A stretch of 64,000 nucleotides of DNA from Misgurnus anguillicaudatus (GCF_027580225.2 NC_073354.2:24449001-24513000); one strand, 5' to 3'. Counted from the first letter of the stretch, positions 11,138 to 23,639 are shown. Notes: generated by a model from the sequence alone, not told the origin. Program-made: numbers and translations.

Positions 11138-11936
11138 TATGGGTGATTCTCGCGAAATTAGACTTATGAGGTGAAACATTTTGATAAAAAAAGTAAATGG
11201 TATTAAAATAAGAAGCACACAGTTACAAACATCTCTTCACGTACTATTTTGCACATGATTTCAAATGACTTCATACAAACAAATTTTGTTGTTTTTTCCA
11301 CATTTAAGAGGAACATTTTCATTACCGCAACGTGTCAATGACAGGATTTGGGTTCTTTGACATGGAAATATTTATAATTAAAAAATCTAAAAAAGTGCAT
11401 GTTATACTATAAACATTTACAGTAAAGAAACATGTGGTATTTGGTGATCATTGGTAAATGTAGACAATAATAAGGAATAAAATGTGTCCAAGAACACACA
11501 TTCTCATCCTCCGCAACAATTTTCAATCATTGTTTAAGCCCTCAAGAAACTAACATTTTCAAAAAAAATTGTTGGAAGGGACATAATTGGCTGTAACACT
11601 CAAGATGGCTACCAGGTAAGCAGTTCTTATTTTTTTCTCTCTAGATAAAAATTTAAATTTTGTTTGTCTTAGTACCTAGACAACTTTTTAGTTCTCATTA
11701 CCGAAACATGAGTTTGTAAATGCATTTATTTAATATAATATCATGTTGCGGTAATGATAATTCTTTATAATGATGATCTAAAAATTTTGCAATATTTCCA
11801 TAGGAAATATTTTTTAAATCCTCTAAAAATAATGGTTATAGTATATTCAGACCTTAATCTTATATGTGTAAAAAAAAAGTTAAAAAATCTGATGCTGGAC
11901 ACCTTCTAAGTCTTGATTTTGTGAGAATCACCCATA
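11138..11936. mobile_element. TIR element with 'TATGGGTGATTCTC' ends
   Basis: The left TATGGGTGATTCTCGCGAAA pairs with the right TTTTGTGAGAATCACCCATA. The interior has 'taccgcaac', 'ctcattaccgaaac' and 'ttgcggtaatga' words in both orientations. It is about 800 bp and non-coding, organised like 4943-6200. The superfamily is not assigned. Confidence 0.75.
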
Positions 11937-12979
11937 TATCAGTGTCATTGTTTTGTCTCAAGATACACACCACTAAAGTTTTTTTTGTGAGGTATGTTTG
12001 TAAAAACTTCTTAAATGTCCTAATAAAACTAAGGCCTATTCCTGGATTAATCTAAACCCTGCCAGAGAAACTGCCCATATATGCAATATGAAAATATTTA
12101 TATGGTATGCTACTACAGTACAGTATTTTTCTTCAGTTCCACCAGGTACACCGAGGACAAAGCCGAGCCTATAACAGCAACATGCATTAAAATATGATGC
12201 TGCCATCATTTAATCAAACAGATATGACATTTTAATACTAACTCTACAGAGAGAAAAGATTCAGCTGTGGGTTGTCATTATGTATATGATCTGACTGAAA
12301 GCCACAGATCAGCAGTTCAATAATGAAGTCTGCTGAGAAATGTCCTGCTATAGTGATGGTGCCAAGCAACGATCACACCGACAGCTTAGGTGAGATTCCT
12401 CATCTCCAGCTTAATTGAAATGCCAAAAAAGAAGTGTTCTACATGTGTGAAAATGACAGGTACAATTTCTCAGCCCCCAATTTTGCTTCTGAGCCCGGGG
12501 GAGAGCTACTCAATGTTGGTGGCTGAGATAGGCCTCACGTAATTCCCAACAGCCAGTCCCCGGGCTGGTAGTTTGGGATGTATGGATGAAATAAACTCAT
12601 GAAAGGCAAGCCGAAGAATTAGCATTCATGTTCTGAGGTGTGAGGGGAGCTACTTAAAGAACCTTTACATTAAGCCTAAAAGTGTTTTAGCCGTCAAAGC
12701 TTTCAGCTTCAAATTAACATACTGTATAATAAAATACATCATTAAAAAGGAAATTGTGGATTTAGTGATGTGGTGCAGCGTTGTTACCCTACTGAACGTT
12801 GAACATTTTGTTGACAGTTTTTAGACGCAGTGATGTTATCCTGCAGTTTGGCCCACTGGTTTTTCATGAATATATCTAGCTTGCTCGGTCTCTTTTTTCT
12901 GTGTACTGCATAATGGTTTCATTTATGATTTGCATGTGTGCAGATATCTTTACAATCTGGAAACAGCAACTGAAACAGC
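11937..12979. other. Single-copy stretch with possible conserved non-coding block
   Basis: No repeat ends or coding frame. The part around 12340-12600 is compositionally balanced and rich in homeodomain-like TTAATTGAAAT words; it is only a candidate regulatory block. Confidence 0.4.
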
Positions 12980-13137
12980 CAGTGGTGGTTTTAGCATACT
13001 CGCCCTAGGCGATAGTTCAGTGTGCATCTTAAGAGCTCTGTATGGAGGCGGGGCAACACCTTGTCATGTCGCCCGAGGAAACGTTGCCAGCTAGGTACAA
13101 CTGCTTCTTATATTGCCTAGGCCAGAATCCGCCACTG
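12980..13137. mobile_element. Short hAT-like MITE (158 bp)
   Basis: The termini CAGTGGTGGTTTTAGCATA and GCCAGAATCCGCCACTG are imperfect TIRs. The flanking octamers GAAACAGC and AAAGCAGC match at six of eight positions, consistent with an aged 8-bp duplication. Confidence 0.65.
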
Positions 13138-13332
13138 AAAGCAGCAATAGTAAGATACCTGTTCATCATATCACCTATAACAGTTGTAACCATTTCTGTT
13201 GTATTGCAACATTCTGTCATGTCAGGGATTAATTCTACTATAGTAGAAGGATGGTACTTTAATTTGTTTAATGAAATGTTTAAAGGTGCCAAAGAATGCA
13301 TCTCAGAGAAGTTAGTGGCTTTATTACAGACT

Positions 13333-13515
13333 GATCTCACGGAAAGTCGTGTTATAGGCACAAAAAATGTATTAATTTATTTGTGTCCATGGCACAAAAT
13401 TAAGCTTTTTTCATGCCTTTAGCACGAATGTCTTTTTCCTGTCACTCGCACACATTTCTAAAAAAAGTTTTTTGTGTACGTTGCATTACTTTCTTTTTCA
13501 TATAGCGTTTTACAT
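13333..13515. mobile_element. Truncated 'TGATCTCAC' element
   Basis: It starts TGATCTCACGGAAAGTCGTG and follows the left arm of 8499-11076 closely (TTAATTTATTTGTGTCCATG, then CACTCGCACACATTTCTA). It ends within the arm; the right half is absent. Confidence 0.75.
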
Positions 13516-13840
13516 AGTTTTTTGTGTGATACGTTTCACCTGTACATTTTTCATACTAACTTCTTGACCAACTCATTTTCCCCTTCATTTGACTTCATTA
13601 GCTGAGCCCCATGACATAAACCCCATTTATCTGTGTTTAATTATTAATAAAAATGATTAAACTGTGTATTGAAAAGGAAGTTCTACAGGCTCTAGGTCTT
13701 AAATGACATTACAAGCACACCCTTAAAAAAGTTGAATTCAGTCTGACTAAAATGCCATGATTTTGCCTAGACACCAGATGCACAATGTCAGATTCAAATG
13801 AAATATGACCTCATTAAAATCTATTTCATTGCATGCCGCA
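13516..13840. other. Unassigned spacer
   Basis: Nothing recognised. Confidence 0.5.
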
Positions 13841-14446
13841 TTAAAGAACCCCTGTGATGTTGCAAAAAAGAATGCTATTTTCTACATTTGGAATATACAA
13901 TGTGTTCACGTGGTTTATAGTTAAAAAACACGTTATTTTTCATATACCGTATATTATTGTTGCTCCTCTATGCCCCGCCTTTCTGAAACGTGTTTATTTG
14001 TACAAAGCTCATTGTTCTGAAAAGCGTGTTGTGCTCTGATTGGCCAGCTATCCAGTGCGTTGTGATTGGCCAAATATCTCAAGCTTTACCATATTTGGAA
14101 GCTCACAACATCAACACAAGCCTGAATCTGATCATCTGAAAATGCAGATGACCAAGATGAACGATTAACTCATGTCTGAATAGTGAGTAGCAAATTCTTT
14201 AAATATTAAAATATAGGTAACTTACAGGCTGTGAGTCTCTTCATTGAGTCCACGTCAACTTTCTGCAGAAGTTAACTGTTGCCTACAATCCTGTAATCCA
14301 AGAAAAGTGATTTCATTTAGAGACGATAACTCTTTTCATTATAGACTTTGGGATTTGTTCCTTTGCAGATCGTTAACATGTACTAACACACGCTTACACA
14401 CAAAAAGAAATGTAAAATCATCAAAAGGAAAATAGGGGCTCTTTAA
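13841..14446 (+). mobile_element. TTAA-type MITE family A, copy 1
   Basis: TTAA bounds both ends. The termini are TTAAAGAACCCCTGTGAT and AATAGGGGCTCTTTAA. The body shares 'TGATTGGCCAGCTA', 'TGTACTAACACACGCTTACA' and other blocks with four further copies (17248, 33799, 37751 and 52477). It is non-coding. Its right TTAA is shared with the next element. Confidence 0.8.
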
Positions 14447-14947
14447 CTCTTTCCCCGCCATTGATGAGTTATCTCGTCAATTAAGAAAAAACTTTTTCCT
14501 GCCAATGAAACTTCCCTGATAAGTTTTTACGGTAATCTATAATTCTGCTATTATCCACTAGGTGGCACTCTTACTCAACTTATAGAAAACTGAAGCATCT
14601 AATTGAAAAACATAAAAACTGTGTATGTTTTGATCATTGTTCTGAATCTGATCTCTAACAAAAGTCCTTTACAAAAATGCAATTATTTCAACTTTTTGCT
14701 GACAATTTGGTATTTTTGATGAAACCTACCCATTTTGAGAGATTATAAAAAGAGAACAAATGAAGATAGGTGAAATGGTTTTTTCCCTTTTTTATGTATT
14801 TGTATGTTTGTTTGAATACAGAGGGTCTGTATATTTATATTTATATATTTATGTATATATTTATAGAAGAACATTTACTTGAAGGCATTTTGTGAAACTT
14901 GTGAAAATTACAAAAAAGCTAGCAGGCAACTTTTTTTAAAGGGTTAA
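14443..14947. mobile_element. TTAA-bounded repeat, 'TTAACTCTTTCCCCGCC' family, copy 1
   Basis: The left end is TTAACTCTTTCCCCGCCATT; the right end is GGCAACTTTTTTTAAAGGGTTAA. Copies recur at 23640 (same orientation) and 46258 (reverse, truncated). It contains AGAGGGTCTGTATATTTATA and 'gaagaacatttacttgaagg' blocks. It abuts family A copy 1 with one shared TTAA. Confidence 0.7.
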
Positions 14948-15015
14948 ATAAAAAAAAATAAAGTTTGGACAATATGCTGAAGCCTTATTTTTCAGATCAG
15001 GAGGTATGTGGTTTA

Positions 15016-15546
15016 CAGGGTTCCCACGGGTCCTTGAAATCCTTTAAAGTTTGTGAATCTTGGGAGAAAAAATCAAGGCCCTGGGAAGTTTTTAAAAACA
15101 TTGAAAGTGCTTAAATCTATTTTATGCAAGAAGTTTTCTTTAAAAAATCCATGTTATTCCCTGTGTAGTGTAGGATAATATCATAAAAATTCTAGACTTC
15201 GTGAATGTTGATTCATACCAAAATGCTTTTTTGCATAGTTGTGTTTCACACATGAAAACGTCTCCTGTTACATATGTAACTCTGTAAGCCTCACCATTGG
15301 TTGAATTTGATATACACATTTAGACACACTTACCCTTCGAGGCATCCCCAAAGTGTCACTGCAGTGACGCAGCGTGAGTTCCCTCAAAAGAAATCTGTAA
15401 CAATGTATCTTAAAAGGTAACACGATGTAACCTTGCTCTCACTTGAAATGTGTCTCCACATTTAGTTCTTGAATTTGAGGGTATTGGACCTGGAAAGTCC
15501 TTGAAAGGTCCTTGAATTTGAAGTTAACTAAGGTGTGGGAACCCTG
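15016..15546. mobile_element. TIR element CAGGGTTCCCAC
   Basis: The termini CAGGGTTCCCACGGGTCCTT and AAGGTGTGGGAACCCTG are inverted, and several 'TCCTTGAAA' words sit subterminally. The flanks GGTTTA at 15010-15015 and 15547-15552 are identical, a 6-bp or longer duplication. It is probably hAT-related and non-coding. Confidence 0.8.
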
Positions 15547-15552
15547 GGTTTA

Positions 15553-16567
15553 ACACTTTAATATCAAGAGACTTGCAACTCAACTTTATTCTATTTGGTG
15601 AGATGAAGTGGAGATTTAAGACACACAGCGATGTATCGATCACATGGAGGTAACAATAGTAAAAAACGTCATTTATGATATATAAAAAAGATTAAATTCC
15701 CAACTTTAAGATAAAAATACTCCAGTCGAGAACACAACAACATTAATTACAGTACCATGGGTCTCATATATATTTCTTCCCAAACATACTGCAAGCACTC
15801 TCCTGAGTTGAGAACTATGGGCTGAAATGGAAATTCAAGTGCTGTATATCACAGTGAAGTTTTTTGGATATTGTGACACAGTTTTGTGTGTTCTTACATT
15901 TATTGCCATATCGTTGTGCCGTCTAGTCACGGCCCATTCACCTCAGTGACTACTGATGGCCTGCCAAGTGTCTCTCTGGAGCATCGTTCCTCTTCATACA
16001 TGGCCCTGCTAAAAATCGTACCTTTACCCCTCGCACATCTTTTATGATAACTATGAAGAACACACAGACCCAGTTTCTTATGAGTCTGTACTCACACCGC
16101 TGAGAGGATTTGAGTCATTCTATGCTACCAAAAAATATTTAATGAGGTAGCAAATATGCCCGTATATTCATGGGCTTGGGAAGTGTGTTTGAAAGAGGCC
16201 ATAGGGCCAATGGAGCTGGTTTAAATCTCTTTTAGCACACTGGGCAGTGTCAAACTGAGGTTAGAATTCAGCCTTTCTGCAGATTTGTGCACAAAAATGC
16301 CATGGCAGCTTAAAAGGCCCTTGATACGCAAGCTGTGAAAAATCTGCTAGGCCGGCATACAGTGGCTACTAATGTGTGCTGTATGGTTTGTGCACTCACT
16401 ATAACATAACCCCCTCCTCATTGCAGTACGGCTAACCTTAAAATCAGCTTATACTAGTGCTTGTTACTCGCAGGCTCTCCATTTTATAAATGTGAAAGAC
16501 AGCAGCATCTTATGTTTGGGTTCGGTAATTTCACTTCAATTGCAATAAAAAGTTTATTTGTCAGTAA
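15553..16567. other. Single-copy-like stretch
   Basis: No gene or repeat supported. Confidence 0.5.
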
Positions 16568-17980
16568 TTGAAATGCCTTATTTTTACAAACGTCACTTTA
16601 GTTATTTCATTGGTATTTACCAAATTTGAATTTCAACAGCGTTTAAACTTGACTGGAAGCGCCAGGCAGACACCGACTTGCAAGCGTTTTTTCAGATAAG
16701 CACTTTGGTTGCTATGATACTTTTGTTTTATTTATCAGTCGTTGAATGATGCGCCAGTTGGTTGTTGTGATATTTGTCACGCCCCTCTTGCAGTGTTATT
16801 GGATGGCTGAGTGAAAAGTGACATTGATGAGCTAATGGCGAGCCCTGGTGCTCAGCGTGGAGAAAACCCACCAGCTGCTGCCATTTTTGAAAAGCACGGC
16901 ACTTCTATTGAAAATAATTAAAAACATATGCCGGCTGCAGGCGAAAACCCCTTGGTGTACATCCACGTTTTTTTGGCTAAACCTCCACTTCTAAATAAAT
17001 CTGTGGACAAGACATAGTAAAAATCATTAAAGATGCAAATAGAAACATGCAAATGATGAAAGTCAGAATTCAAAAGGTAAAAATGAAGAGACTGAACCAC
17101 ACATTAGGGGGCGCTGTGATGCATATGGCTGCAACAATCCTGTTGTTTTCAGGTCAAAATACTCAAAAGGGACGCAAGTTTGAATGTGATCCGCAGTCGT
17201 TTCACATTGCTCTTTCGTGCAGTTTGCTGAAAAAATGAATGTGGCGTTTAAAGGGTACCAATTTCTTTGCTAAAAAACAACATTATTTTGTGAATTTTGT
17301 ATAATATAATGTGTTCTGGTGGTTTATGGTTAAAAAACACATTATTTTCCACATACTGTACATTTTTGTAGCTCCAGATTTCACACTCTTTCTGAAACGC
17401 ACTGATTTTGTACAAAACTCATCGAAAAGCGCGGTGTTTCTGATTGGCCAGCTAATATGTTTGTTGTGATTAGCCTGAGTACCTCTGACGTCAGCCGGAA
17501 ATGTGACGCTCCTTACCATGTTTAAAAGTTTCACTTACAATGCAATGCTAACAGGAGTTAATTTACAGGCCGTGAGTCAAAGCGGGAGGAATTATGATAA
17601 CTTCGGTCTTGTCTACATCACCAATCCCAGGACAATCCGTGTGTTTGTTTGTTGTAGTCCAAGAAAAGAGATTTACATTGGAGACGATAACTCGCGTCAT
17701 TGTTTACTTTGTGATATGTACATTTTGCATATCATTAACATGTACTAATACACACTTACACACCAAAGGAAATGTAAAATCGTGAATCGGACCATAGGTA
17801 CCCTTTAATGGATTCTGCCAACAAACTGGTATTTTTTAATGGCCGGAGTCCAGGATTCAACTGGTATTAAACAAAAGTTTTTGATAAATGTAATGCCGCA
17901 AGCATTCAGTAAATATCATTATCTTATTTTTAACAGAGGTGGCATTTAGTGGCTTTTGCATCTGAGCTCTTCATATTGTT
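16568..17980 (+). repeat. Long repeat, paralogue 1 (interrupted by a TTAA MITE)
   Basis: It matches 26046-27575 in blocks: ACTTTAGTTATTTCATTGGT at the start, GACAAGACATAGTAAA and 'aaagatgcaaatag' in the middle, then GATTCTGCCAACAAACTGG, and GGTGGCATTTAGTGGCTTTT near the end. It has about 380 bp (around 16630-17010) that the other copy lacks. A family A MITE sits at 17248-17808. No protein is encoded; the element class is unknown. Confidence 0.7.
17248..17808 (+). mobile_element. TTAA-type MITE family A, copy 2
   Basis: TTAA at both ends; termini TTAAAGGGTACCAATTTC and CATAGGTACCCTTTAA. It interrupts paralogue 1 exactly where paralogue 2 reads continuously ('ggcatttagctgattctgcc'), which gives an empty-site control. 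Confidence 0.88.
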
Positions 17981-19942
17981 CTGTGCACCCATCTAACACG
18001 TACTAGGCATGCACTGCAAATAACTCTGCCAGGCCCATCTCTCATCAAACTCTTTGTCTGTGAGTCATATCAGCCCACCCCGATTCGCATTCAGCTCGAA
18101 ACAACTGCACTTCATCTCCACCACCATCAAACATTTCCTTATCAACTGCCGAAAGCTCATCTTGCTCAACCACCTCTTGTAGACACTCATTCATCAACAT
18201 ACTGCCTGACAGCCGCATCTTATAAACACCAGTTAGCTCTCATCACCCTTCCTAAATGGCCATCTCAGCTGTTAGACCTTCAAAAACAGGGCAACAGCAT
18301 TCTCAAATCAAATCTTTACAGCGTGGCATCAAATGACACACACACACAAAGCACGTATGGTTTAATGTAATATACTTGAGGAAACATACTGGGAACGCTA
18401 TCAGGGTGTTTGGAGACAGAGATGACAGTTTTGAAAGAAAGAGAGAAAGAGACAAAGGCAAAGAGAGAGAGAGAGAGCAGCCTGGCGAGAAAGATGGTGA
18501 GAAATGTAGAAGCCAGAAAAACAGCATGAAAAATTCAAATTAAGAGACGGCGCATGTGAAAGACAAATGACAGAAGAGATATTTTTTAATACAATATCTC
18601 AACTGTTTCTCTTAGACTCAAATGAGATTAAATGGAGAGCAAAATGAGACTGGAACTGCTCAGAGGGTGCAGACCTAAAATGAAATGTCTGTCATCATTT
18701 ACCCACATCTTGGTTCAAATCTTGCTTTTCCATTTATTTCCATGAAATACAAGATGAGATGGTAGGCAAAATGTAGCAAGCTGACAGCTTTAGTCATCTT
18801 TCAATTTCATATATGCACAAAAGAAATGATTCAAACCCCATGGAAGAAATAAAGTCATACTGGTTTGGAATGACAAAAGAGTAAATGATAACACATTAAT
18901 GTACACTAATCTTCCTGCGTTTCTAGTTTATCTTCTGACAAATATACCCAAAGAATAACAACAATGTCTCACACTGCGCTCAGACTTGTTGCAATCAAAA
19001 TGCAAAAATATCTGAAGAGTTTGGTTCCAAAACACAATAAATCCATTTTGACAAATTTGGGTAAAATGTGTTTTCTATAGCAAGAAAGTGACAAGATGAA
19101 AACCATTATTTTCTGTTACAAACTTTCACATAGCATCTTTAGGTTATAATAACATTAAAAATTCAAATCCATAATTTGATTTTCAAAGATTTATACTAAA
19201 AACTGATGATTTTTTTCTTGATTATTAAAAAAAAAAATTCAAAATGCTATAATTCTATTGAATATATAAATGTGCATGTGCATTCATCTTTGCCATGTTA
19301 TATTCATTTAGTTGACTAGTGGTATACACTGATTAAAAAAATAAACATTAATGGCATTAATCAAAACACTTACTTTGTGATATTAAGAACACTGTCATTG
19401 CAGCGGTCATCCTTGGGACGTCGTCTCTGAACTTTTCTGACAGCGATCAGCTGTAAAATGTTTTGGTCCTGCTCGTTTTCGTTGACTTTGAGTAAAATAA
19501 TGGGAAGTTTTTCATAAGATCCCCTGGGGTCAATGTGTTAGCATGACAGAAGCTTGATGCTGTCGTGTGAGAACAAGCAACAGCTGGCTTTTTTCCTTGT
19601 CCCAAGTGCCTCTCACGTAAATTATGCGATTTTGATGGCTTGCGTTTCATCCCACCACAGAAAACCGCCACAGGTTTATCAATGCCATTAAAAGTATTAT
19701 TTTGTTTGTTTGTTGGTTACGAAGTACATAGTAGATGAGGAAAACTAGGATTCCGTGTGTATTCAAAGCGCTGTTATTTATTACAATGCGTGAAATGGTG
19801 CACTGTGATTGGTTAAGCGGATTTATTGCATTCTGCAGAAAAGGATGGCGTTTGTCGCGGTTTGAAAAAAGGGAGAAAAGATGAGAGAATAATATGGTGG
19901 ATATCGGATTTTGTGTAAAATGATTAATTAACTTTTAAATAC
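17981..19942. other. Single-copy-like stretch
   Basis: Apart from a GA-rich tract at 18434-18478 and short A/T runs, nothing is recognised. Frames near 19447-19671 lack domain signatures. Confidence 0.5.
18434..18478. repeat. Imperfect (GA)n tract
   Basis: Interrupted GA dinucleotide run. Confidence 0.9.
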
Positions 19943-20784
19943 TACCGTATTTTTCGGTCTATAGACGGTTTCAACAGTAACAACATAAACAAGCGGCTGT
20001 CGCGGTCCGCACGTAACTTTCGGTAAACTCCGCTAATAATAAATAGCAACAAAGTACTTTAAACGTAGTTTATTTATATAACAAGCAAAAAAAACAACAA
20101 CACATAGATTACCTAGGAAACCAAAACATTGGTTATTTTCGACGAGGCATTTGTTCAAGAGATCAGTTAATCAGATCAGACCATTAAAAAAAATGAAACC
20201 GGAAGTAAAGTTTAGATCCAGATGTGTATCATGTGCGTCTGATGAAACCGTCTATAAGCTGCGTTTTTTTTCATAACTTGGCTGGTGCTGCGTCTTACAG
20301 TCAGGTGTGCCTTGTAAGTCAGTATGAATTAATTTTGACATTTATTAGGCCAGACACATCATTACAGTCTAAAGCCGCGAGAGTCGGTCATATGCTGCTT
20401 TTGTAAATATGTAATTCAATGGATTCTGTAATGTGGAATGACAAGTCTGCAAACTTCACGCTAGTTGGCTTGTTCGGTTAATTAAGACTATTCAACCTTC
20501 TAGGAAAGTTCTGTATGCTATGGTTTATCGTTTAAATAACTGATAATATTACTTTAACATACAAACATCTGTTCAGGCTGCTGTTCTATCTGCTATTGTT
20601 TAGTTGAATAACTTGCCGTTCCAGATTAAATGTCTGTTCTTCGGATTGTATTTTATGAAATAATTTTCTAAATAAACGCAACTTATAGTCCACTGTGACT
20701 TATATATGTTATTTCGTCTTAATAAAGGATTTTTGAATGGTGCGGCTTTACTCCGGTGCGGTTTATAGTCCGGAAAGTACGGTA
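19943..20784. mobile_element. TIR element TACCGTATTTTTCGG, split by a 289-bp MITE
   Basis: The left TACCGTATTTTTCGGTCTATA matches the complement of the right TATAGTCCGGAAAGTACGGTA. The interior carries CATAACTTGGCTGGTGCTGC and 'cttacagtcaggtg', features of a widespread vertebrate 'cggactataagccgc' transposon family. The insert 19964-20252 interrupts it close to the left end. Confidence 0.8.
19964..20252. mobile_element. 289-bp MITE with GACGGTTTCA ends
   Basis: The termini GACGGTTTCAACAGTAAC and CTGATGAAACCGTC are inverted. TATA flanks it on both sides (19960-19963 and 20253-20256); the surrounding element's family normally has a single 'ctataagc' here, so TATA is probably the duplicated target. 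It is the uninterrupted relative of 51499-56656. Confidence 0.88.
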
Positions 20785-22447
20785 ACCAAATACAAAACTG
20801 ATTTATCGCATTTTGGAACCAAACTCTTCATCTGTACGTCTTAACATAAATAAAAATTCAATGTTCAAAAATTTGTTTCAAAAAATTTCCAACACAAAAT
20901 TGTTCCTTCCGCAAAATTGGTTTATTTTACTTCAGTTAAAGAACTGTAGGAAATCATCTAAAACCAAATTGAAACCTACAGCTGAAAGTTGAAACATGTT
21001 AGTAAAAAACAAAGTGCATGACTCACGCGGCACGCCAACGGGATATGCTTTTTAGATTCATTATGATGGGAAACAGCAGGCTCACTGTCACACCATAAGG
21101 CTGATAACTGGAATGAATTCAGGGTTACTAAAAAAACTAGCCCTAAATTGTGTGTCCCCCTGGAACATTTCACCTGAGAGAAAGACACCCGCATAGAGGT
21201 TGCACAGTATGTGCCGAGTTAATCAGACTCATGAAGTTTCATGAGCCACGAGTGTAAAGGGCCCAATAAGTCTGATTCTCAGTGAAAAGCAGGGAACCAG
21301 CCATTCAACTTCAACCTAAGTGCTCTCATGCAATCAAGCCTTGAATCAGAAATATATGTGCCATTCACAACATGCGAGTCTAAAACAGCAACCCCATTGG
21401 GTTTCGCGAAGTTTTTTGCATTTTGGGGAGAACCCTAATTAGAAATGGCCTCTCCAGTTCAACCATTCATCAAAATAATTATAATTGATGTATTTTTCTT
21501 CTCAGAGTTACCCAGATCCTACTTTTCTTAATTTAAAAACCCAGTATCTGAGGGATTCACTCAGATGTTCCGGACAAACAACACATTTAATAATAAAGAG
21601 GTTGTGCAAAAGCACATCTGCAACCAAATGGCGATCCAAGGAGAGGGGAGGATGTCCTCCGTGCGGGCCGATTGATTTCAGGTCTTTATTGGAGCAAGAG
21701 CGGATACTAAATCACTGCTAATTAATATGCTAAAACTTTCCCTCTAGCACTTATCTCTCACTGCAGAAGCCAGGGCTTAATTATTTTATTAAACCCACTC
21801 TGACAAGCAAACTCAAATAACCTTTGAAACCTTGCGTTGTATCTTACACACATACACATAAACACGCGTATAGCCTCTCGACTTACTAGACTTTAATCTT
21901 TTTTCTTTATGTATGTTGAAAGTGTACAATGTGTACTCTACAATAAGCAGCAAATAGTAAAATTGATACAGTGCACAACATAATATTCACAGTCTGTGAG
22001 AGGTTTATAGCTAAGACTCAATTTAATTAAATAAGCTTAAAGGTCATGTGTGTGTTTTTTTCCATTCAAAAATACTTTCTCCACCTTCAGCTTAATATGT
22101 AAAGACAACTGTCAGGAAGCTATTCATAGTATTTTCCCTAAAAAACTTTAATCAGGCATAATTTGTTTGAGCATCCTGAGCATAGCAACGCAGGCTCAGC
22201 CAATCGTTGGAGTTTGGGGTGGGACTATTTTTTTGTCAAACCATGCAAAGGGGAGTTTTTGGAAAACCTAACAAAACTTGGTTACAGCAGTACCTTAAAT
22301 ATCAATTACTAATACACTTTACTTTACATGTACAAATGCTAAAACCGCATCTCGGTCGCTCTTTAAAATCCACTCCACTAAGATCAAGACTTCTTGGTAA
22401 GGGAGCTGTCAATCGAAATGTCACAAACCAATGAGAATAATGCACTG
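20785..22447. other. Single-copy stretch with a candidate conserved non-coding block
   Basis: No gene supported. The part around 21600-21800 has mixed composition with CTAATTAATATGC and CTTAATTATTTTATTA homeodomain-like words, which could be a conserved non-coding element. Confidence 0.4.
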
Positions 22448-23123
22448 TTAAAGTGATAGTTCAGCGAAAACTGAAAATTATACCATGATTTACTCACCCT
22501 CAAGCAATCTGAGATGAATATGTCCATCTCCTTTCAGACAAATACAATGAGAGTTATTTTAGGAAACGTCCTGGCTCTTTTAAGCTATATATCGGTAGAA
22601 AACAGGGTCCATGACTTTAAAGCCCAAAAAAGTATATCCATCCTTCAAAAAAGCAATACACATGGCTCCAGGGGGTTAATAAAGGCTTTCTGAGCACTGT
22701 AAAAAAATAGCTGTAATTATGCAGCTGGTTGCCAGTAACTTACTGTAGAAGATAAAGATTAAAAATGTTTCATGTTCATTTGACTTTAAACAAACTGTTG
22801 CGAGCAAAAAACATAAATGTAAAATCTACAGTAAGTTACTGGCAGATAGTTGCCAGTAATACCCAGTAATACTGTAATTTCTACAGAATTTTTTACAGTG
22901 AGGGTAATCGATGCTATTTTGTAAAGGAAGGATGGAAATTTTTGGGGCTTGAGAATCATGGACCCGGTTTTCTACCATTGTTTGGAACGGTGAAGCTTGG
23001 AAGTATCAGGACATTTTCTAAAATAGCTCACATTGTGTTTGTCAAAAAGATGATAGACATGTGTATCTCGGATGGCTTGAGGGCAGGTAAATCGTGGGGT
23101 AATTTTCATTTTTCACTCTAACC
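22448..23123. mobile_element. TTAA-type element 'AAAGTGATAGTTC', split by a CACTG MITE
   Basis: It starts at TTAA (22448-22451) followed by AGTGATAGTTCAGCG and the teleost-typical GATTTACTCACCCTCAAGCA. The right end, 'attttcatttttcactctaacc', is eroded and lacks a TTAA. A partial relative lies at 58446-58752. The insertion 22695-22900 splits it. Confidence 0.75.
22695..22900. mobile_element. CACTGTAAAAAA palindromic MITE, copy 1
   Basis: The termini CACTGTAAAAAAATAGCTG and AGAATTTTTTACAGTG are inverted, and internal CCAGTAACTTACTGTAGA pairs with TCTACAGTAAGTTACTGG. Flanked by AG on each side, it is 206 bp and closely similar to 52823-53029. Confidence 0.88.
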
Positions 23124-23125
23124 AT

Positions 23126-23526
23126 GGGTTCACACTAGACGCGTTTGAGGTGTCAAATTTGCGTCTACCGCATCTAGTCTGCCGCATTTTGAGTTTACTC
23201 GCTTCATTCCCGCGTGAAAGCAGCGCGTGAAATTCTAGTCATTGATACATTCACGCGGAAATTTGCGTCATGGTAGGGGCTTCTGTGACTTCGCTCGCAT
23301 CCTGTAATCACGTCACTACTAGAGCAAGCTCCTGATTGGTTAACATGGAGCGTTTTTCTACCGAAAGTTCAAATGTTTAAATTTGCGCGTTTGCCGCGGC
23401 AACGCTGCGCAAAACGCCTCATTCGCGCCGCGAGACCTCCAGACGCGCGTCAACGCGTCTTCACATTGACTTAACATTGAAATCACTCGCACTTGACGCC
23501 TCTACCGCGGCTGGTGTGAATGTAGC
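23126..23526 (+). mobile_element. 'GGGTTCACAC' MITE, copy 1 (Harbinger-like)
   Basis: The left is GGGTTCACACTAGACGCG and the right CTGGTGTGAATGTAGC. The body is CpG-rich with ACTCGCTTCATTCCCGCGTG and AGAGCAAGCTCCTGATTGGT, shared with 41283-41710. It is non-coding. The PIF-Harbinger assignment is inference from recalled teleost relatives. Confidence 0.7.
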
Positions 23527-23639
23527 ATAAGCCTGCCCACATGAGAGATTTGTGCCAGAATGACGTGCGTAAACTTGGGGGATAAGCAATGATTTGCAAA
23601 AGGGAAACTTAGAAAAATGTTAGAATGTGGTTAATTATT

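Noticed and set aside
13042..13422. 126-codon plus-strand and 110-codon minus-strand frames
   Set aside because: They overlap on opposite strands, begin inside a hAT-like MITE and end inside a truncated TGATCTCAC element; no motif supports either.
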